A DNA stretch of 64,000 nucleotides, taken from assembly GCA_905339155.1 (NCBI GenBank), contig CAJPFJ010000006.1, positions 1-64,000 of the forward strand. Reading direction: 5' to 3'. The position numbers and the translations under genes are program-made. The notes under the pieces were generated by a model. The model was not told where the DNA came from and ran no database searches. It saw nothing but the letters and a program-made list of their open reading frames with translations. Positions 1 to 9,474 of this stretch are shown here, piece after piece; position 1 is the first letter of the stretch; each line of letters begins with the position of its first letter. Origin of the DNA: Methanosarcinales archaeon. GTDB lineage: Archaea > Halobacteriota > Methanosarcinia > Methanosarcinales > Methanoperedenaceae.

Positions 1-23
1 TAGGATATATTATGGATATCCTA
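1..23. promoter_or_regulatory. Perfect 8-bp inverted repeat at the window edge
   Basis: TAGGATAT (1-8) is followed after seven bases by its exact reverse complement ATATCCTA (16-23). It lies about 180 bp upstream of the endonuclease III gene and may be the terminator or operator of whatever lies to the left. A separate AT-rich box at about 146-158 (AATTTATACATAT) is the likely TATA element of the endonuclease III gene. Confidence 0.4.
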
Positions 24-205
24 TGATATAAATCTTTCGGTCTGATGATATTGTTTTATCGAAAAAATGGATATTGGTATTGATGGTGAGTGCTAAAATT
101 TGTACTGTATTAATTTTTTAACATTCTTTCGGAGATACTGACTATAATTTATACATATCGGTCAGTCAAAACTCTTAACTATCCTGCATCAAATATTAGA
201 GAAAT

Positions 206-835
206 ATGGCGGATGTTAATGAAATGATCACATTATTGAAAAAAGAATATCCCGGAGTAAAGATCGCGCTTCATTATTCAGATCCCCTTGAATTATTGAT
301 AGCAACAATTCTTTCTGCACAATGCACGGATAAGCAGGTAAATGAAGTCACAAAAAATCTCTTTAAGAAGTACAGGACACTTCAGGATTATATAAAAACC
401 CCCCAGGAAGAACTTGAAAAGGATATATATTCTACGGGATTCTACAGGAATAAGGCAAAAAATATTAAGGAATTGTCTAAACTTCTCGTTAATGAATTTG
501 ATTCAAAAGTCCCTGATACTATGGAAGCCCTGCTCACACTCCCGGGTGTGGCGCGAAAGACTGCAAATATCGTATTATCAGGTGCGTTCGGGAAAATTGA
601 TGGGATAGCCGTTGATACACATGTGAAAAGGATTGCTTTCAGGCTGGGATTGACTGCTAACACGAATCCGGAAAAAATTGAAAAAGATCTTATGAAGATC
701 ATCCCAAAAAATGATTGGGATATCTTTACACTTCTTCTGATACACCATGGGCGAAAAGTCTGCAATGCCAGGAAACCGCTGTGCGGGGAATGTGTTCTGA
801 ATAAACTATGCAAAAGTGCTTTTACCCTGGGTTGA
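206..835 (+). CDS. nth: Endonuclease III, DNA glycosylase/AP lyase
   Basis: Base-excision repair enzyme that removes oxidised pyrimidines and cleaves the abasic site. The 209-residue length is normal for the family. Seen in the sequence: the helix-hairpin-helix LPGVARKTANIVL at about 112-124 with the expected catalytic Lys118, the catalytic Asp137 in AVDTHV, and a complete C-terminal [4Fe-4S] ligand set with spacing C-x6-C-x2-C-x5-C (Cys186, 193, 196, 202). The ATG at 206 fits the usual N-terminus and the TATA-like box about 50 bp upstream. It stands alone and is followed convergently by hypA. The assignment is firm. Confidence 0.96.
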   Translation: MADVNEMITLLKKEYPGVKIALHYSDPLELLIATILSAQCTDKQVNEVTKNLFKKYRTLQDYIKTPQEELEKDIYSTGFYRNKAKNIKELSKLLVNEFDSKVPDTMEALLTLPGVARKTANIVLSGAFGKIDGIAVDTHVKRIAFRLGLTANTNPEKIEKDLMKIIPKNDWDIFTLLLIHHGRKVCNARKPLCGECVLNKLCKSAFTLG

Positions 836-849
836 GAACATGGTATTTT

Positions 850-1215
850 TCATGAGATACTTATTTTCTTAACGCAGCATTCGCGTCCTGCCACAATTTC
901 CACATCCGGTTCATTACATTGCGGACATTTTATTACAGGCAGGAAAAAATGCAGTTTTTCAAAGAATTCGATATGACCATTATATGAACATTTCTTGCAG
1001 TTTATTGAAGGTTTGACCACCTGTATTTCATAATTGGCACCCTCTGCAATAGTCCCTTTAGTAATTGTTTCAAATATGAACTTCAACTGGTCAGGATTTA
1101 GCGCTGTCAGCTCTCCAATTTCAAGAAATACTTTTTTTACCTTCCTGGCATTGTTTTTTTCCGCTGCATCAAGAACCGAATCGATAATTGCTCCCGCAAT
1201 CGAAATTTCATGCAT
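850..1215 (-). CDS. hypA: Hydrogenase nickel incorporation protein HypA
   Basis: Nickel chaperone for [NiFe]-hydrogenase maturation, working with the GTPase HypB. The N-terminus MHEISI carries the Met1-His2-Glu3 nickel-binding motif. The zinc site is formed by two C-x2-C pairs (Cys73/76 and Cys97/100). At 121 residues the length is normal. It abuts the Cys-rich gene upstream (1216-2226) with no gap, so the two are almost certainly cotranscribed; hypB lies divergently beyond that gene. No hydrogenase structural gene is in the window, so the client enzyme must lie elsewhere. Confidence 0.94.
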   Translation of the reverse strand: MHEISIAGAIIDSVLDAAEKNNARKVKKVFLEIGELTALNPDQLKFIFETITKGTIAEGANYEIQVVKPSINCKKCSYNGHIEFFEKLHFFLPVIKCPQCNEPDVEIVAGRECCVKKISIS

Positions 1216-2226
1216 CTACACCCTTTCGACTTCTATTTCAGACCTTAGCTGGATGCATTTAGCCGCTGCATACATCAATGATGAAAATGCACATACCGTC
1301 CCTATGCCCTCACCCACAGGCATTCCGTCCTTTTTTACCATTGCAGTGATATATGTATCCATCCTGACATCTGTCTTCATATCCCTTTTTTCGAGGGAAA
1401 CAAGAAGGTTATTTGCTTCCTCTCCTGTATTTTTTCCTTTCCGGCATAATTTCGTGGGACATATCCTGCAATATTCCTTAAATAATGCCCCCCATTTAGG
1501 TCCGGCTATACCGGCATGTACTTCAGCAGCCACACCTGCATATGCTATACAGCATCTTAATGCCCTACCCAGCATCTGTCCTTTCTCAATTATCTCGCAG
1601 CATACCCTGTCGTTCTTGAAGAAGAAGTGATTCTCCATCCCGCGTTCGTATTTATCTTTTCCGGTGTTCTTCTTATCCTTCAACTCGTCTTTGATTTTTG
1701 CAGCCAGGGCCGGAGCCCGCGGGATGGTCGCCGCTGTGCCGCATGTAGGACAGTAGGATATCGGGCCGACTGCCATTTCTTTATCGTTTTTATCTATGAA
1801 TACTACTTCTACTCCCCATGAATTCCGCCTGATGGCTACTCTTCCGCCGTTTTTCCATACCTCGTTATATGCAGAAGCAACAGGGGTGACCACCCTTCCG
1901 TAACCATATATTTCGGCGACTTTTTCCATGTCAATAATACATTGAAGGGACTTTATGAGCTGGGATTCTATTTCCTCCGGGAAAAATCCCCCTTCCACCA
2001 TTGCAAACAGGATTGCAGGAGGCCATGTAATACCTTCTCCTTCACCCACGACTTTCCCTTTGTCATCCAATATTACAGAATACACTCCATCAGGACGCTC
2101 CCAGGCTATTGCTTTACCTCCAAGCCTTGATATTTCTCTTAATACCTTGTGTGTGGTGCCGCAGTTGCCATCCTCTATCCGAAGCATTCCCTCCAGATTA
2201 TTCCTGATGCGCTCAACAAAGCTCAT
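1216..2226 (-). CDS. Unrecognised Cys-rich protein between hypA and hypB
   Basis: I do not recognise this 336-residue soluble protein. It has an unusual set of cysteines: NCGTTH near residue 22, a CPTC knuckle in the middle (SYCPTCGTA), two adjacent CC pairs (RVCC and RCC) and a cluster EYCRICPTKLC in the C-terminal half. This suggests bound zinc, nickel or an Fe-S cluster. There is no signal peptide or membrane segment. It shares a transcript with hypA and a divergent promoter with hypB, so a role in metal-centre assembly is a reasonable inference but nothing more. A TATA-like ATTTAAATA about 25 bp upstream of the ATG suggests a nearly leaderless mRNA. Confidence 0.8.
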   Translation of the reverse strand: MSFVERIRNNLEGMLRIEDGNCGTTHKVLREISRLGGKAIAWERPDGVYSVILDDKGKVVGEGEGITWPPAILFAMVEGGFFPEEIESQLIKSLQCIIDMEKVAEIYGYGRVVTPVASAYNEVWKNGGRVAIRRNSWGVEVVFIDKNDKEMAVGPISYCPTCGTAATIPRAPALAAKIKDELKDKKNTGKDKYERGMENHFFFKNDRVCCEIIEKGQMLGRALRCCIAYAGVAAEVHAGIAGPKWGALFKEYCRICPTKLCRKGKNTGEEANNLLVSLEKRDMKTDVRMDTYITAMVKKDGMPVGEGIGTVCAFSSLMYAAAKCIQLRSEIEVERV

Positions 2227-2329
2227 AATTCTTTATGATTGACCGTTATATTTAAATCTTATCTTCACAGTGAAACCCAAAGATAATAATTATACATCAT
2301 TAAATACAATGTAAAATCAAGATATTGTC
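2227..2329. promoter_or_regulatory. Divergent promoter of the hyp locus
   Basis: This 103-bp spacer separates the minus-strand Cys-rich gene/hypA pair from plus-strand hypB. It has two TATA-like boxes: TTATATTTAAATC near 2245-2257 (minus direction) and CATTAAATAC near 2298-2307 (plus direction). Each lies about 25 bp from its start codon, as expected for leaderless or nearly leaderless archaeal transcripts. Shared control of the three hyp-region genes is therefore likely. Confidence 0.5.
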
Positions 2330-3007
2330 ATGCATACAACTGAAGAAGTTACCATAGGATATGATATTCTTGCAGCGAACAGGAAGCTTGCCCAGAACAA
2401 TCGCAAAACCCTTGATAAGTCTGAAGTTACAGCTTTTAATATCATGGGCGCAATAGGCTCGGGAAAAACATTACTGGTAGAAAAGACTATTGCGGCGCTG
2501 GGTAATAGATGGCGGATAGGCGCCATTGCCGGGGATGTTGTGGCAAGTCTTGATGCATCCCGGTTTGAAAAGTTGGGCATACCTGTGATAGGGTTAAACA
2601 CAGGAAAAGAGTGTCACCTGGATGCGCATCTGGTTGAGCATGGCTTTCAAAAACTCCCTCTTGACGCTCTTGATATCTTGTTCATAGAAAATGTGGGAAA
2701 TCTCATTTGTCCGGCGGATTATGAGCTGGGCGAGCATAAAAGGGTTGTCATCGTAAGCGTGAGCGAAGGGGATGATATAGTTGAAAAACATCCACTGATC
2801 TTTAGCACGGCAGACCTCATAATCGTAAATAAGATAGATATTGCAAAAGCCGTAAATGCCGATGCGGATAAAATGGTAAGGGATGCCCGTATCATCAATC
2901 CGCGTATAGATGTCCTGAAGATGAGCTTAAAGACCGGGGAGGGATTTGATGAATGGGTAGATTTCGTGAAGAAAAGTATAAGCCTCGTTATGGAAAATCA
3001 AGATTAA
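2330..3007 (+). CDS. hypB: Hydrogenase maturation GTPase HypB
   Basis: GTPase that drives nickel insertion into the [NiFe]-hydrogenase large subunit. Visible motifs are the P-loop GAIGSGKT (40-47), the metal-site segment GKECHLDAH with Cys95, His96 and His100, a further Cys at 127, and the guanine-specificity motif NKID (167-170). The His-rich nickel-storage stretch and the N-terminal CxxCGC motif found in some bacterial HypB proteins are absent, as is common in archaea. It is divergent from the hypA pair and is followed 18 bp later by an aldolase gene that may be cotranscribed. Confidence 0.95.
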   Translation: MHTTEEVTIGYDILAANRKLAQNNRKTLDKSEVTAFNIMGAIGSGKTLLVEKTIAALGNRWRIGAIAGDVVASLDASRFEKLGIPVIGLNTGKECHLDAHLVEHGFQKLPLDALDILFIENVGNLICPADYELGEHKRVVIVSVSEGDDIVEKHPLIFSTADLIIVNKIDIAKAVNADADKMVRDARIINPRIDVLKMSLKTGEGFDEWVDFVKKSISLVMENQD

Positions 3008-3025
3008 TATTTTTTTCAAGAGAAA

Positions 3026-3604
3026 ATGAATATGTGGCGGGATATTGCAAAATTCGGAAAAAAACTCACAGACAGCGGGCTTGTAGGATCGCAATTCGGG
3101 AATATCAGCCTCCGCAACGGTGATAAGATGCTTATCACCAAAACCGGAGTTCCTCTTGATGAGATTAAAAAGAACAGCGTTGTTGAATTGGATATTGGTA
3201 AACCTTCAAACCTTGATCCAATCGCATCATCAGAAACCTTAGTCCACAGGACTATATACAAAAATACTCCGGCGCTTTCGATCATCCATGCACATCCTTT
3301 TTTTTCGGTTATTGAGTCAATGCTTGTTGAAAACGAAACCATTGTCCCGATAAACATAGAAGGTGAGTATTTCCTGCATGAGATACCTGTAGTGAAAGGC
3401 GCTACCGGGTCGCAAGAACTTGCAGATAAAACTGCGCAGGCGCTTTACACTCATAAAGGAGTTATTGTTTTTGGCCACGGGACATTTTCTGCTGGAAAAA
3501 CGCTGGAAGAAGCTTATTTTGTTACGGCGCTGATGGAGCAGAGCTGTAAAATGAAGTACTATTTCGATATAGTTCGTATTTATCGTCTTTTTTGTCAACT
3601 GTAA
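3026..3604 (+). CDS. Class II aldolase (fuculose-1-phosphate aldolase-like)
   Basis: Zinc-dependent aldolase of the FucA/AraD/adducin fold, 192 residues. Zinc ligands can be seen in IIHAHP (two His) and in the C-terminal VFGHGTFS (third His); an acidic residue in SSETLVH also fits the family. In methanogens a homologue cleaves fuculose-1-phosphate to lactaldehyde, a precursor of the F420 side chain (family knowledge); that role is plausible here but not proved by sequence. It follows hypB by 18 bp. Other class II aldolases act on ribulose or methylthioribulose phosphates, so the substrate is uncertain. Confidence 0.85.
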   Translation: MNMWRDIAKFGKKLTDSGLVGSQFGNISLRNGDKMLITKTGVPLDEIKKNSVVELDIGKPSNLDPIASSETLVHRTIYKNTPALSIIHAHPFFSVIESMLVENETIVPINIEGEYFLHEIPVVKGATGSQELADKTAQALYTHKGVIVFGHGTFSAGKTLEEAYFVTALMEQSCKMKYYFDIVRIYRLFCQL

Positions 3605-3685
3605 TATGTCATTAATAAGCTTTCAGATATGCTATTAGTTAGCGTTTTATAACAATGATTCTTATTAGAACAATGGTTATACAAG

Positions 3686-6600
3686 ATGGCTGAAAAGAAA
3701 AAGAAACTAAGAAATAATATTGAGACTAATTCTACTCAAAAGAAACCTGATAGCTTAAAAGATACCAATGAGTCTTTTTCTCCTTCCCAGATAAATATAG
3801 CGACCATCAAACCGGATGAAGAAAGTATCTTCCCCATTATCGGTATAGGTGCTTCTGCCGGAGGTCTTGAGGCTTTAGAGAAATTTTTTATGAATATGCC
3901 GTCAGATAGCGATATGGCCTTTGCAATCGTTATGCACTTTGATCCCGTCGCAAAGAGTGTCATGGCTGATATATTAAGGGGATACACAAAGATGGAGGTA
4001 TTTCAAGCAGAGGATGGGATGAAGGTTGAACCAAACCACATCTATATCATTCCACCTAACAAGGATATGGCAATATTGCACAGGAAAATACATCTATACG
4101 AACCTGTAGTTAGCAAAGGTATCCGGCATCCAATTGATTTCTTTTTCAGATCATTAGCAGACGACCTGAAAGAAAATGCAATCTGCATCATCCTCTCAGG
4201 AACGGGAACTGAAGGCACTTTGGGTTTAAAAGCCATAAAAGGTGAAGGCGGGATGGTTATGGTCCAGAGTATGGAATCTGCTGCCTATGACGGCATGCCA
4301 AGAAGTGCCATAGCCACAGAGCTTGTTGATTATATTCTATCACCAGAAAAAATGCCTGAGCAACTGGTAAGCTATGTAAATCAATTTTACACCAGGAAAA
4401 TAACAAAACCTGAAATAATCGTAACCGAACAAACTGCCAATTATTTGAAAAAAATAATTCTCCTGATTCGAACCCAAACCGGGGTAGATTTTTCCGCCTA
4501 CAAACAAAGTTCTCTCATTCGCAGAATTGAGCGGCGGATGAGTCTTCACCAAATTAATAACATATCCGACTATGTACATTATCTTCAGGAGAACCAGCCT
4601 GAAATCCAGATTCTCCACAAAGAACTTTTAATCGGAGTTACCAGTTTTTTTAGAGATCCTGAAGCTTTTAGAGCTCTCAAAGAAAAGGTAGTACCAGAGA
4701 TATTGAAAAATAAAAGCCCTGATCAACCTGTGCGGGTCTGGGTTCCGGCCTGTTCAACAGGTGAAGAAGCTTACTCTATAGCCATTGTCTTTAAGGAGTA
4801 TATGGACGAGGTAAAAAGTAACCTCCAAGTCCAGATTTTTGCTACTGATGTGGATCAAGATACTGTTGAAACAGGCCGTTGTGGTGTTTACTCCAGTAAT
4901 ATCACAGTTGATGTATCTCCTGAACGTTTAAATCGTTTTTTTATAAAGAATTCCGATGCCTACAATATAAAAAAAGAGATCAGGGAAATGGTGATTTTTG
5001 CTCCTCACAATGTCATCGGCGATCCACCTTTTCTCAGGTTAGACCTGATATGTTGTAGAAACCTGTTGATTTATCTGATTCCTGAATCACAGAAAAAATT
5101 ATTGCTCCTTTTCCATTACTCCTTAAATCCAGGTGGAAACCTTTTCCTTGGCAGTTCTGAGACGATAGGCGATTTCACAGAACTCTACTCTGTTATCGAT
5201 AAAAAATGGAAAATTTATAAACGCATAGGTGAAAGGGCACATTTACCTTTGATGGCAGGACATGCCTATACATCGGTTGAAGTCCCGATTTCAGGCGAAA
5301 TAAAATCCAGAGCAATCAATATTGGCGAAAAGATCGAAAAGATGCTGCTTGATACCTACACTCCTCCGTGCGCTATCATAAATGAAAAAGGCGATCTCCT
5401 CTACATCCATGGTAGAACCGGTAAATATCTGGAGCCTGCCCCTGGAAATTTCCGTTCCAGTATCATAGATATGGCACGCGAGGGCTTAAAAACCGAGTTG
5501 AATATAGCCATTCATAGAGTCGTAACACAAAAAAAGGATGTTATCTTCCAAAATTTGAATGTAAAGACTAATGGCGCTTTTCAAACCATTGATTTAGCAG
5601 TCAAACCTATTAAAGAATCGACAATGCAGGGACTCATAATAGTCACATTTGAGGATGTTCCGTCTACCAAGGCTCCAAGACCAGTTAAATCAACATACAA
5701 GTCAAGCCAGGTTAAAGAGCATACTGCAGAGCTGGAAAATCAATTAAAGTCCACCAAAGAAAATCTGCAGGCCACAATAGAAGAACTTCAGACTTCCAAT
5801 GAAGAACTCAAATCAACCAATGAGGAAATGATGTCTGCTAATGAGGAACTGCAGAGTACCAATGAAGAACTGAATGCATCAAAAGAGGAACTCCAATCAC
5901 TCAATGAGGAACTTGTAACTCTTAACGCAGAGCATCAGGCCAAAATCGAGGAACAGTCAAAATCCGTTAACGACCTGAACAACGTGATAGCAAGCACAGA
6001 AATTGCCATGCTCTTTCTGGATAATGACCTGCGAATTAGTGACTATACCCCTGCAATCACAAAAGTAATAAATCTTATTAAAACTGATATTGGACGCCCT
6101 GTCGGTGACATAGTTTCTAATCTGGAATATGAAGACCTGCTAAGAGACGTAAAGGAAGTGCTCGATACTCTTGTTTTCAAGGAAAAAGAAATACGTGATA
6201 AAAAAGGGTTCTGGTATTTAATGAGAATCCTGCCATATCGAACAGTAGACAATATCATTAATGGCGCGGTTATCACATTCATGGATATCACTGAACGCAA
6301 GAGGGCTGAGCAGATGGAGCAGGATGCCCGGGTATACGCAGAGAGCATCGTGGACACAGTGCAGGAATCTCTTCTTATACTGGATAAAGACCTGCGGGTA
6401 ATATCAGCTAATTCGTCTTTCTACAGCACTTTTCAAGTTTCGCCAGCGGAAACTGAAAATAAATTCATTTATGACATAGGCCGCGGCCAATGGGACATTC
6501 CCCGCTTAAGAGAATTATTGGAAGAGATTCTATCCAGGAATACCAAGTTCAAGAATTTCGAGGTAGACCATGTGTTCCCTGGTATAGGGCGAAAGGTAAT

Positions 6601-6694
6601 GTCACTAAATGCTCGCCGAATCTATCAGGGAGTAGGCAAAGAGAGAATCCTCCTGGCCATTGAAGATATCACTGAGCGCAAGCTGGCTGCATAA
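3686..6694 (+). CDS. CheB-CheR-coiled coil-PAS fusion signalling protein
   Basis: A 1002-residue multidomain sensor. Order: CheB methylesterase (about 50-235) with the active-site Ser in IGASAGG, a His in VMHFDP and Asp in AAYDGMP; CheR methyltransferase (about 260-515) with the SAM motif VPACSTGEEAYS and the PHNVIGDPPF and CCRNLLIY segments; a long coiled coil rich in NEEL repeats (about 680-760); then two PAS domains, each closing with DITERK. There is no histidine kinase domain, and no cheA, cheW or receptor gene nearby, so it is probably a signalling scaffold rather than part of a classical chemotaxis operon. The kinase encoded next is the obvious partner. Confidence 0.9.
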   Translation: MAEKKKKLRNNIETNSTQKKPDSLKDTNESFSPSQINIATIKPDEESIFPIIGIGASAGGLEALEKFFMNMPSDSDMAFAIVMHFDPVAKSVMADILRGYTKMEVFQAEDGMKVEPNHIYIIPPNKDMAILHRKIHLYEPVVSKGIRHPIDFFFRSLADDLKENAICIILSGTGTEGTLGLKAIKGEGGMVMVQSMESAAYDGMPRSAIATELVDYILSPEKMPEQLVSYVNQFYTRKITKPEIIVTEQTANYLKKIILLIRTQTGVDFSAYKQSSLIRRIERRMSLHQINNISDYVHYLQENQPEIQILHKELLIGVTSFFRDPEAFRALKEKVVPEILKNKSPDQPVRVWVPACSTGEEAYSIAIVFKEYMDEVKSNLQVQIFATDVDQDTVETGRCGVYSSNITVDVSPERLNRFFIKNSDAYNIKKEIREMVIFAPHNVIGDPPFLRLDLICCRNLLIYLIPESQKKLLLLFHYSLNPGGNLFLGSSETIGDFTELYSVIDKKWKIYKRIGERAHLPLMAGHAYTSVEVPISGEIKSRAINIGEKIEKMLLDTYTPPCAIINEKGDLLYIHGRTGKYLEPAPGNFRSSIIDMAREGLKTELNIAIHRVVTQKKDVIFQNLNVKTNGAFQTIDLAVKPIKESTMQGLIIVTFEDVPSTKAPRPVKSTYKSSQVKEHTAELENQLKSTKENLQATIEELQTSNEELKSTNEEMMSANEELQSTNEELNASKEELQSLNEELVTLNAEHQAKIEEQSKSVNDLNNVIASTEIAMLFLDNDLRISDYTPAITKVINLIKTDIGRPVGDIVSNLEYEDLLRDVKEVLDTLVFKEKEIRDKKGFWYLMRILPYRTVDNIINGAVITFMDITERKRAEQMEQDARVYAESIVDTVQESLLILDKDLRVISANSSFYSTFQVSPAETENKFIYDIGRGQWDIPRLRELLEEILSRNTKFKNFEVDHVFPGIGRKVMSLNARRIYQGVGKERILLAIEDITERKLAA

Positions 6695-6888
6695 CGATGA
6701 ACAACTATTATTGGAGTATCAATATATGTTTATATATTATAGTATAACCGCTGCTTTTATATAAGGTCTAGTCATAGGCTAATAATCTAATGGAAGTGTC
6801 AATTGGATTCACGCAAAATGGGAGATAAAAGAATCATATAAAAAATGATGACAAGAATCGGGAACAATTCCTGAATGAGCTGATAAAA

Positions 6889-9327
6889 TTGCGCCAAAAA
6901 ACGGTTGAACTGGAAAAATCAGAGACCCTGCGCAAGCAGGCAGAGAGAGCGTTGAAAGGTCGGACTGCAGATTTGCAGAAGCTATCGACTAAGGATGTCC
7001 AACATCTGGTTCACGAATTGCAAGTGCATCAGATAGAGCTGGAAATGCAGAACGAAGAGTTGCGAAGGACACAAAGTGAACTTGAGGATTCACGTAATAG
7101 ATATTATAAACTATATGATTTCGCCCCTATCGGTTATTTTACTTTTGATAAAAACGGGCTTATAATAGAAGTAAACCTTACTGGTGCCAATATATTAGGT
7201 ATAGAAAGGAGCCTTTTGATTAAAAAACTGTTTTCTCTGTATATCGATTTTAGCAGCAGGAATGTGTTTTATCTGCACCTGCGGCAAGTTTTTAAAGCCA
7301 ATACCAGGCAAAATTGCGAAGTTAAACTTGTGGATAAGAATAAGAATAAATTCGATGTTCAGCTGGAGAGCTTGGCAGTACAGGATATCAAAGGTAACTT
7401 CAGCCAATGTCGAACAGCGATAATAGATGTCACAGAGCGCAAGAAAGCCGAAGAAGCGATACGTGAATCTGAAGAACGCTATCGTAGCCTTGTTGAAAGC
7501 GCAAATGATATTATTGCCATGATTTCCCCAGACGGTATAATCATTTCCCTGAACACTGCTTTTGAAAGAATCACCGGTTGGTCGCGCGAAGAGTGGCTTG
7601 GAAAGAAGTTCCCGCCTCTCATTCATCCCGATGATTTACCTAAAACTATGGATGTCTTTCAACGCACAATGAATGGAAAGACAATGCCAAGCTCAGAGTT
7701 GCGCCTCCTTGCAAACTCCGGTGACTATGTTTGCGTGGAATACGTGACAACGCCGCTATTGAAGGATGAGAAAGTGATCGGTATTTTAAACGTCGTCCGT
7801 GATATTACAGAGCGCAAGCTGACTGAGGAGAAAATAAAAGAGCAAGCTGCACTTCTCGATAAAGCACATGATGCCATTGCTGTTCGTGACTTAGAACACA
7901 ACATTATCTACTGGAATAATGGCGCACAGCGCCTATATGGCTGGACAGCAAAGGAAGTCACAGGCAAAAATGCTGATGAGCTTCTTTATAAGGGAAAACC
8001 ATCCAAGCCCATCGAAGCTGAAAAGAGTGTCATTGAGATGGGAGAGTGGACGGGCGAGCTGGGGCAGGTAACGAAAGAGAGTAAGGAAATCATTGTCCAA
8101 AGCCGTTGGACACTTGTGCGTGATAGCGAGGATAAACCGAAATCGATTCTTATCATTAACACGGATATCACAGAGATGAAAAAGCTTGAAGCGCAGTTAT
8201 TACGTGCTCAAAGGATGGAAAGCATAGGCACTCTTGCAGGGGGTATAGCTCATGACCTCAACAACATGCTGACGCCGATAATGTTGTCTCTGGAAATGTT
8301 AAAAGAAAAATTTAAAGATGAGCAGAGTCAGAAATTGCTTACAATTCTTGAAAAGAACTCACAGCGCGGAGCAGATTTAATAAAGCAAGTCCTGTTATTT
8401 GCACGTGGCGTCGAGGGTGAACGCAATCCCCTTCAAGTAAAACATATTATTATTGAAATTGAGAAAGTCGTAAAAGAAACGTTTCCCAGAAACATTGAAA
8501 TCAGAACTGATATACCTAAAGACCTCTTTACCGTCTCTGGAGATGCCACACAACTGCACCAGGTTATAATGAACCTGTGCGTGAACGCCCGTGATTCTAT
8601 GCCGGATGGCGGTAAATTGAGCATCACAGCTTCGAATTTTTTGATTGATGAAAATTATTCATGCCTGCACACTGATGCAAAAGTCGGTTCATATGTTGTC
8701 ATTGCAGTCTCTGATACTGGAACCGGTATTCCTCCTAAAATAGTGGATAGAATCTTTGAGCCCTTTTTCACCACAAAGAAGCATGGTAAAGGCACAGGTC
8801 TTGGCCTGTCAACGACTCTTGCAATCGTGAAAAGCCATGGCGGATTCATTAATGTGTATAGCGAAGTCGGGAAAGGAACAGCATTCAGGGTATATTTGCC
8901 GGCGATTAAATCTGAGATTAATGAAGCAGGGGAGCAGCAACCTGAATTGCTCGCTGGAGATGGGGAATGGATTCTCGTTGCTGAAGATGAAGAATCAATT
9001 CGCAATGTTACTTTCTCGACATTAGAGATGAGTGGGTACAAAGTGCTTACGGCTAACGATGGGGCAGAAGCAGCAGCATTGTATGCTCAAAATATGGATA
9101 AAATCAAAGTCATTCTTATGGATATGATGATGCCGGTAATGGATGGCCAGGCAAGCATCCGGGTGATTCGGAGGATTAATCCTGAAGTCAAAATTATTGC
9201 AGTTAGTGGATTAACAGAAAAAGACAGACTTTTGAAAGTCGCAGACCTTGCAAACGCTTTTTTGCCGAAACCTTACACTGCTGAGAAGCTGCTCAAAACC
9301 ATACACGAGGTTTTAAGCGGGAAATAA
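6889..9327 (+). CDS. PAS hybrid histidine kinase with receiver domain; 5' end damaged
   Basis: 812 residues as read from a TTG codon. Order: coiled coil (about 1-70), three PAS domains (about 70-185, 190-310, 315-430), HisKA with the phospho-acceptor His in GGIAHDLNNML, HATPase with N-box LCVNARDS and G-boxes DTGTGIP and GKGTGLGLS, then a receiver domain (about 690-810) with Asp in ILMDMMMP and Lys in LPKPYT. The true N-terminus appears to be lost: the frame upstream still encodes homologous coil (NREQFLNELIKLR) back to an in-frame TAA at 6826. An ATG at 6818 would read into it if the A-run at 6827-6830 had one more base. This is either a one-base deletion, a sequence error or a genuine TTG start. 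Confidence 0.85.
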   Translation: MRQKTVELEKSETLRKQAERALKGRTADLQKLSTKDVQHLVHELQVHQIELEMQNEELRRTQSELEDSRNRYYKLYDFAPIGYFTFDKNGLIIEVNLTGANILGIERSLLIKKLFSLYIDFSSRNVFYLHLRQVFKANTRQNCEVKLVDKNKNKFDVQLESLAVQDIKGNFSQCRTAIIDVTERKKAEEAIRESEERYRSLVESANDIIAMISPDGIIISLNTAFERITGWSREEWLGKKFPPLIHPDDLPKTMDVFQRTMNGKTMPSSELRLLANSGDYVCVEYVTTPLLKDEKVIGILNVVRDITERKLTEEKIKEQAALLDKAHDAIAVRDLEHNIIYWNNGAQRLYGWTAKEVTGKNADELLYKGKPSKPIEAEKSVIEMGEWTGELGQVTKESKEIIVQSRWTLVRDSEDKPKSILIINTDITEMKKLEAQLLRAQRMESIGTLAGGIAHDLNNMLTPIMLSLEMLKEKFKDEQSQKLLTILEKNSQRGADLIKQVLLFARGVEGERNPLQVKHIIIEIEKVVKETFPRNIEIRTDIPKDLFTVSGDATQLHQVIMNLCVNARDSMPDGGKLSITASNFLIDENYSCLHTDAKVGSYVVIAVSDTGTGIPPKIVDRIFEPFFTTKKHGKGTGLGLSTTLAIVKSHGGFINVYSEVGKGTAFRVYLPAIKSEINEAGEQQPELLAGDGEWILVAEDEESIRNVTFSTLEMSGYKVLTANDGAEAAALYAQNMDKIKVILMDMMMPVMDGQASIRVIRRINPEVKIIAVSGLTEKDRLLKVADLANAFLPKPYTAEKLLKTIHEVLSGK

Positions 9328-9474
9328 GGGTTTTCAGAATAGAATCTTTCCTCCAGTTTTTCAACCACTAATTATTTTATCTTTCACATGGATTTTTTGG
9401 ATGAATTATCTGCACTAGGGGACTGAATGGAACTGATATTATGAAAGAATTATTCCGCAAAATCCTACCCCTGA

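Noticed and set aside
1034..1630. Plus-strand open frame of 198 codons
   Set aside because: Shadow of hypA and the Cys-rich gene on the minus strand.
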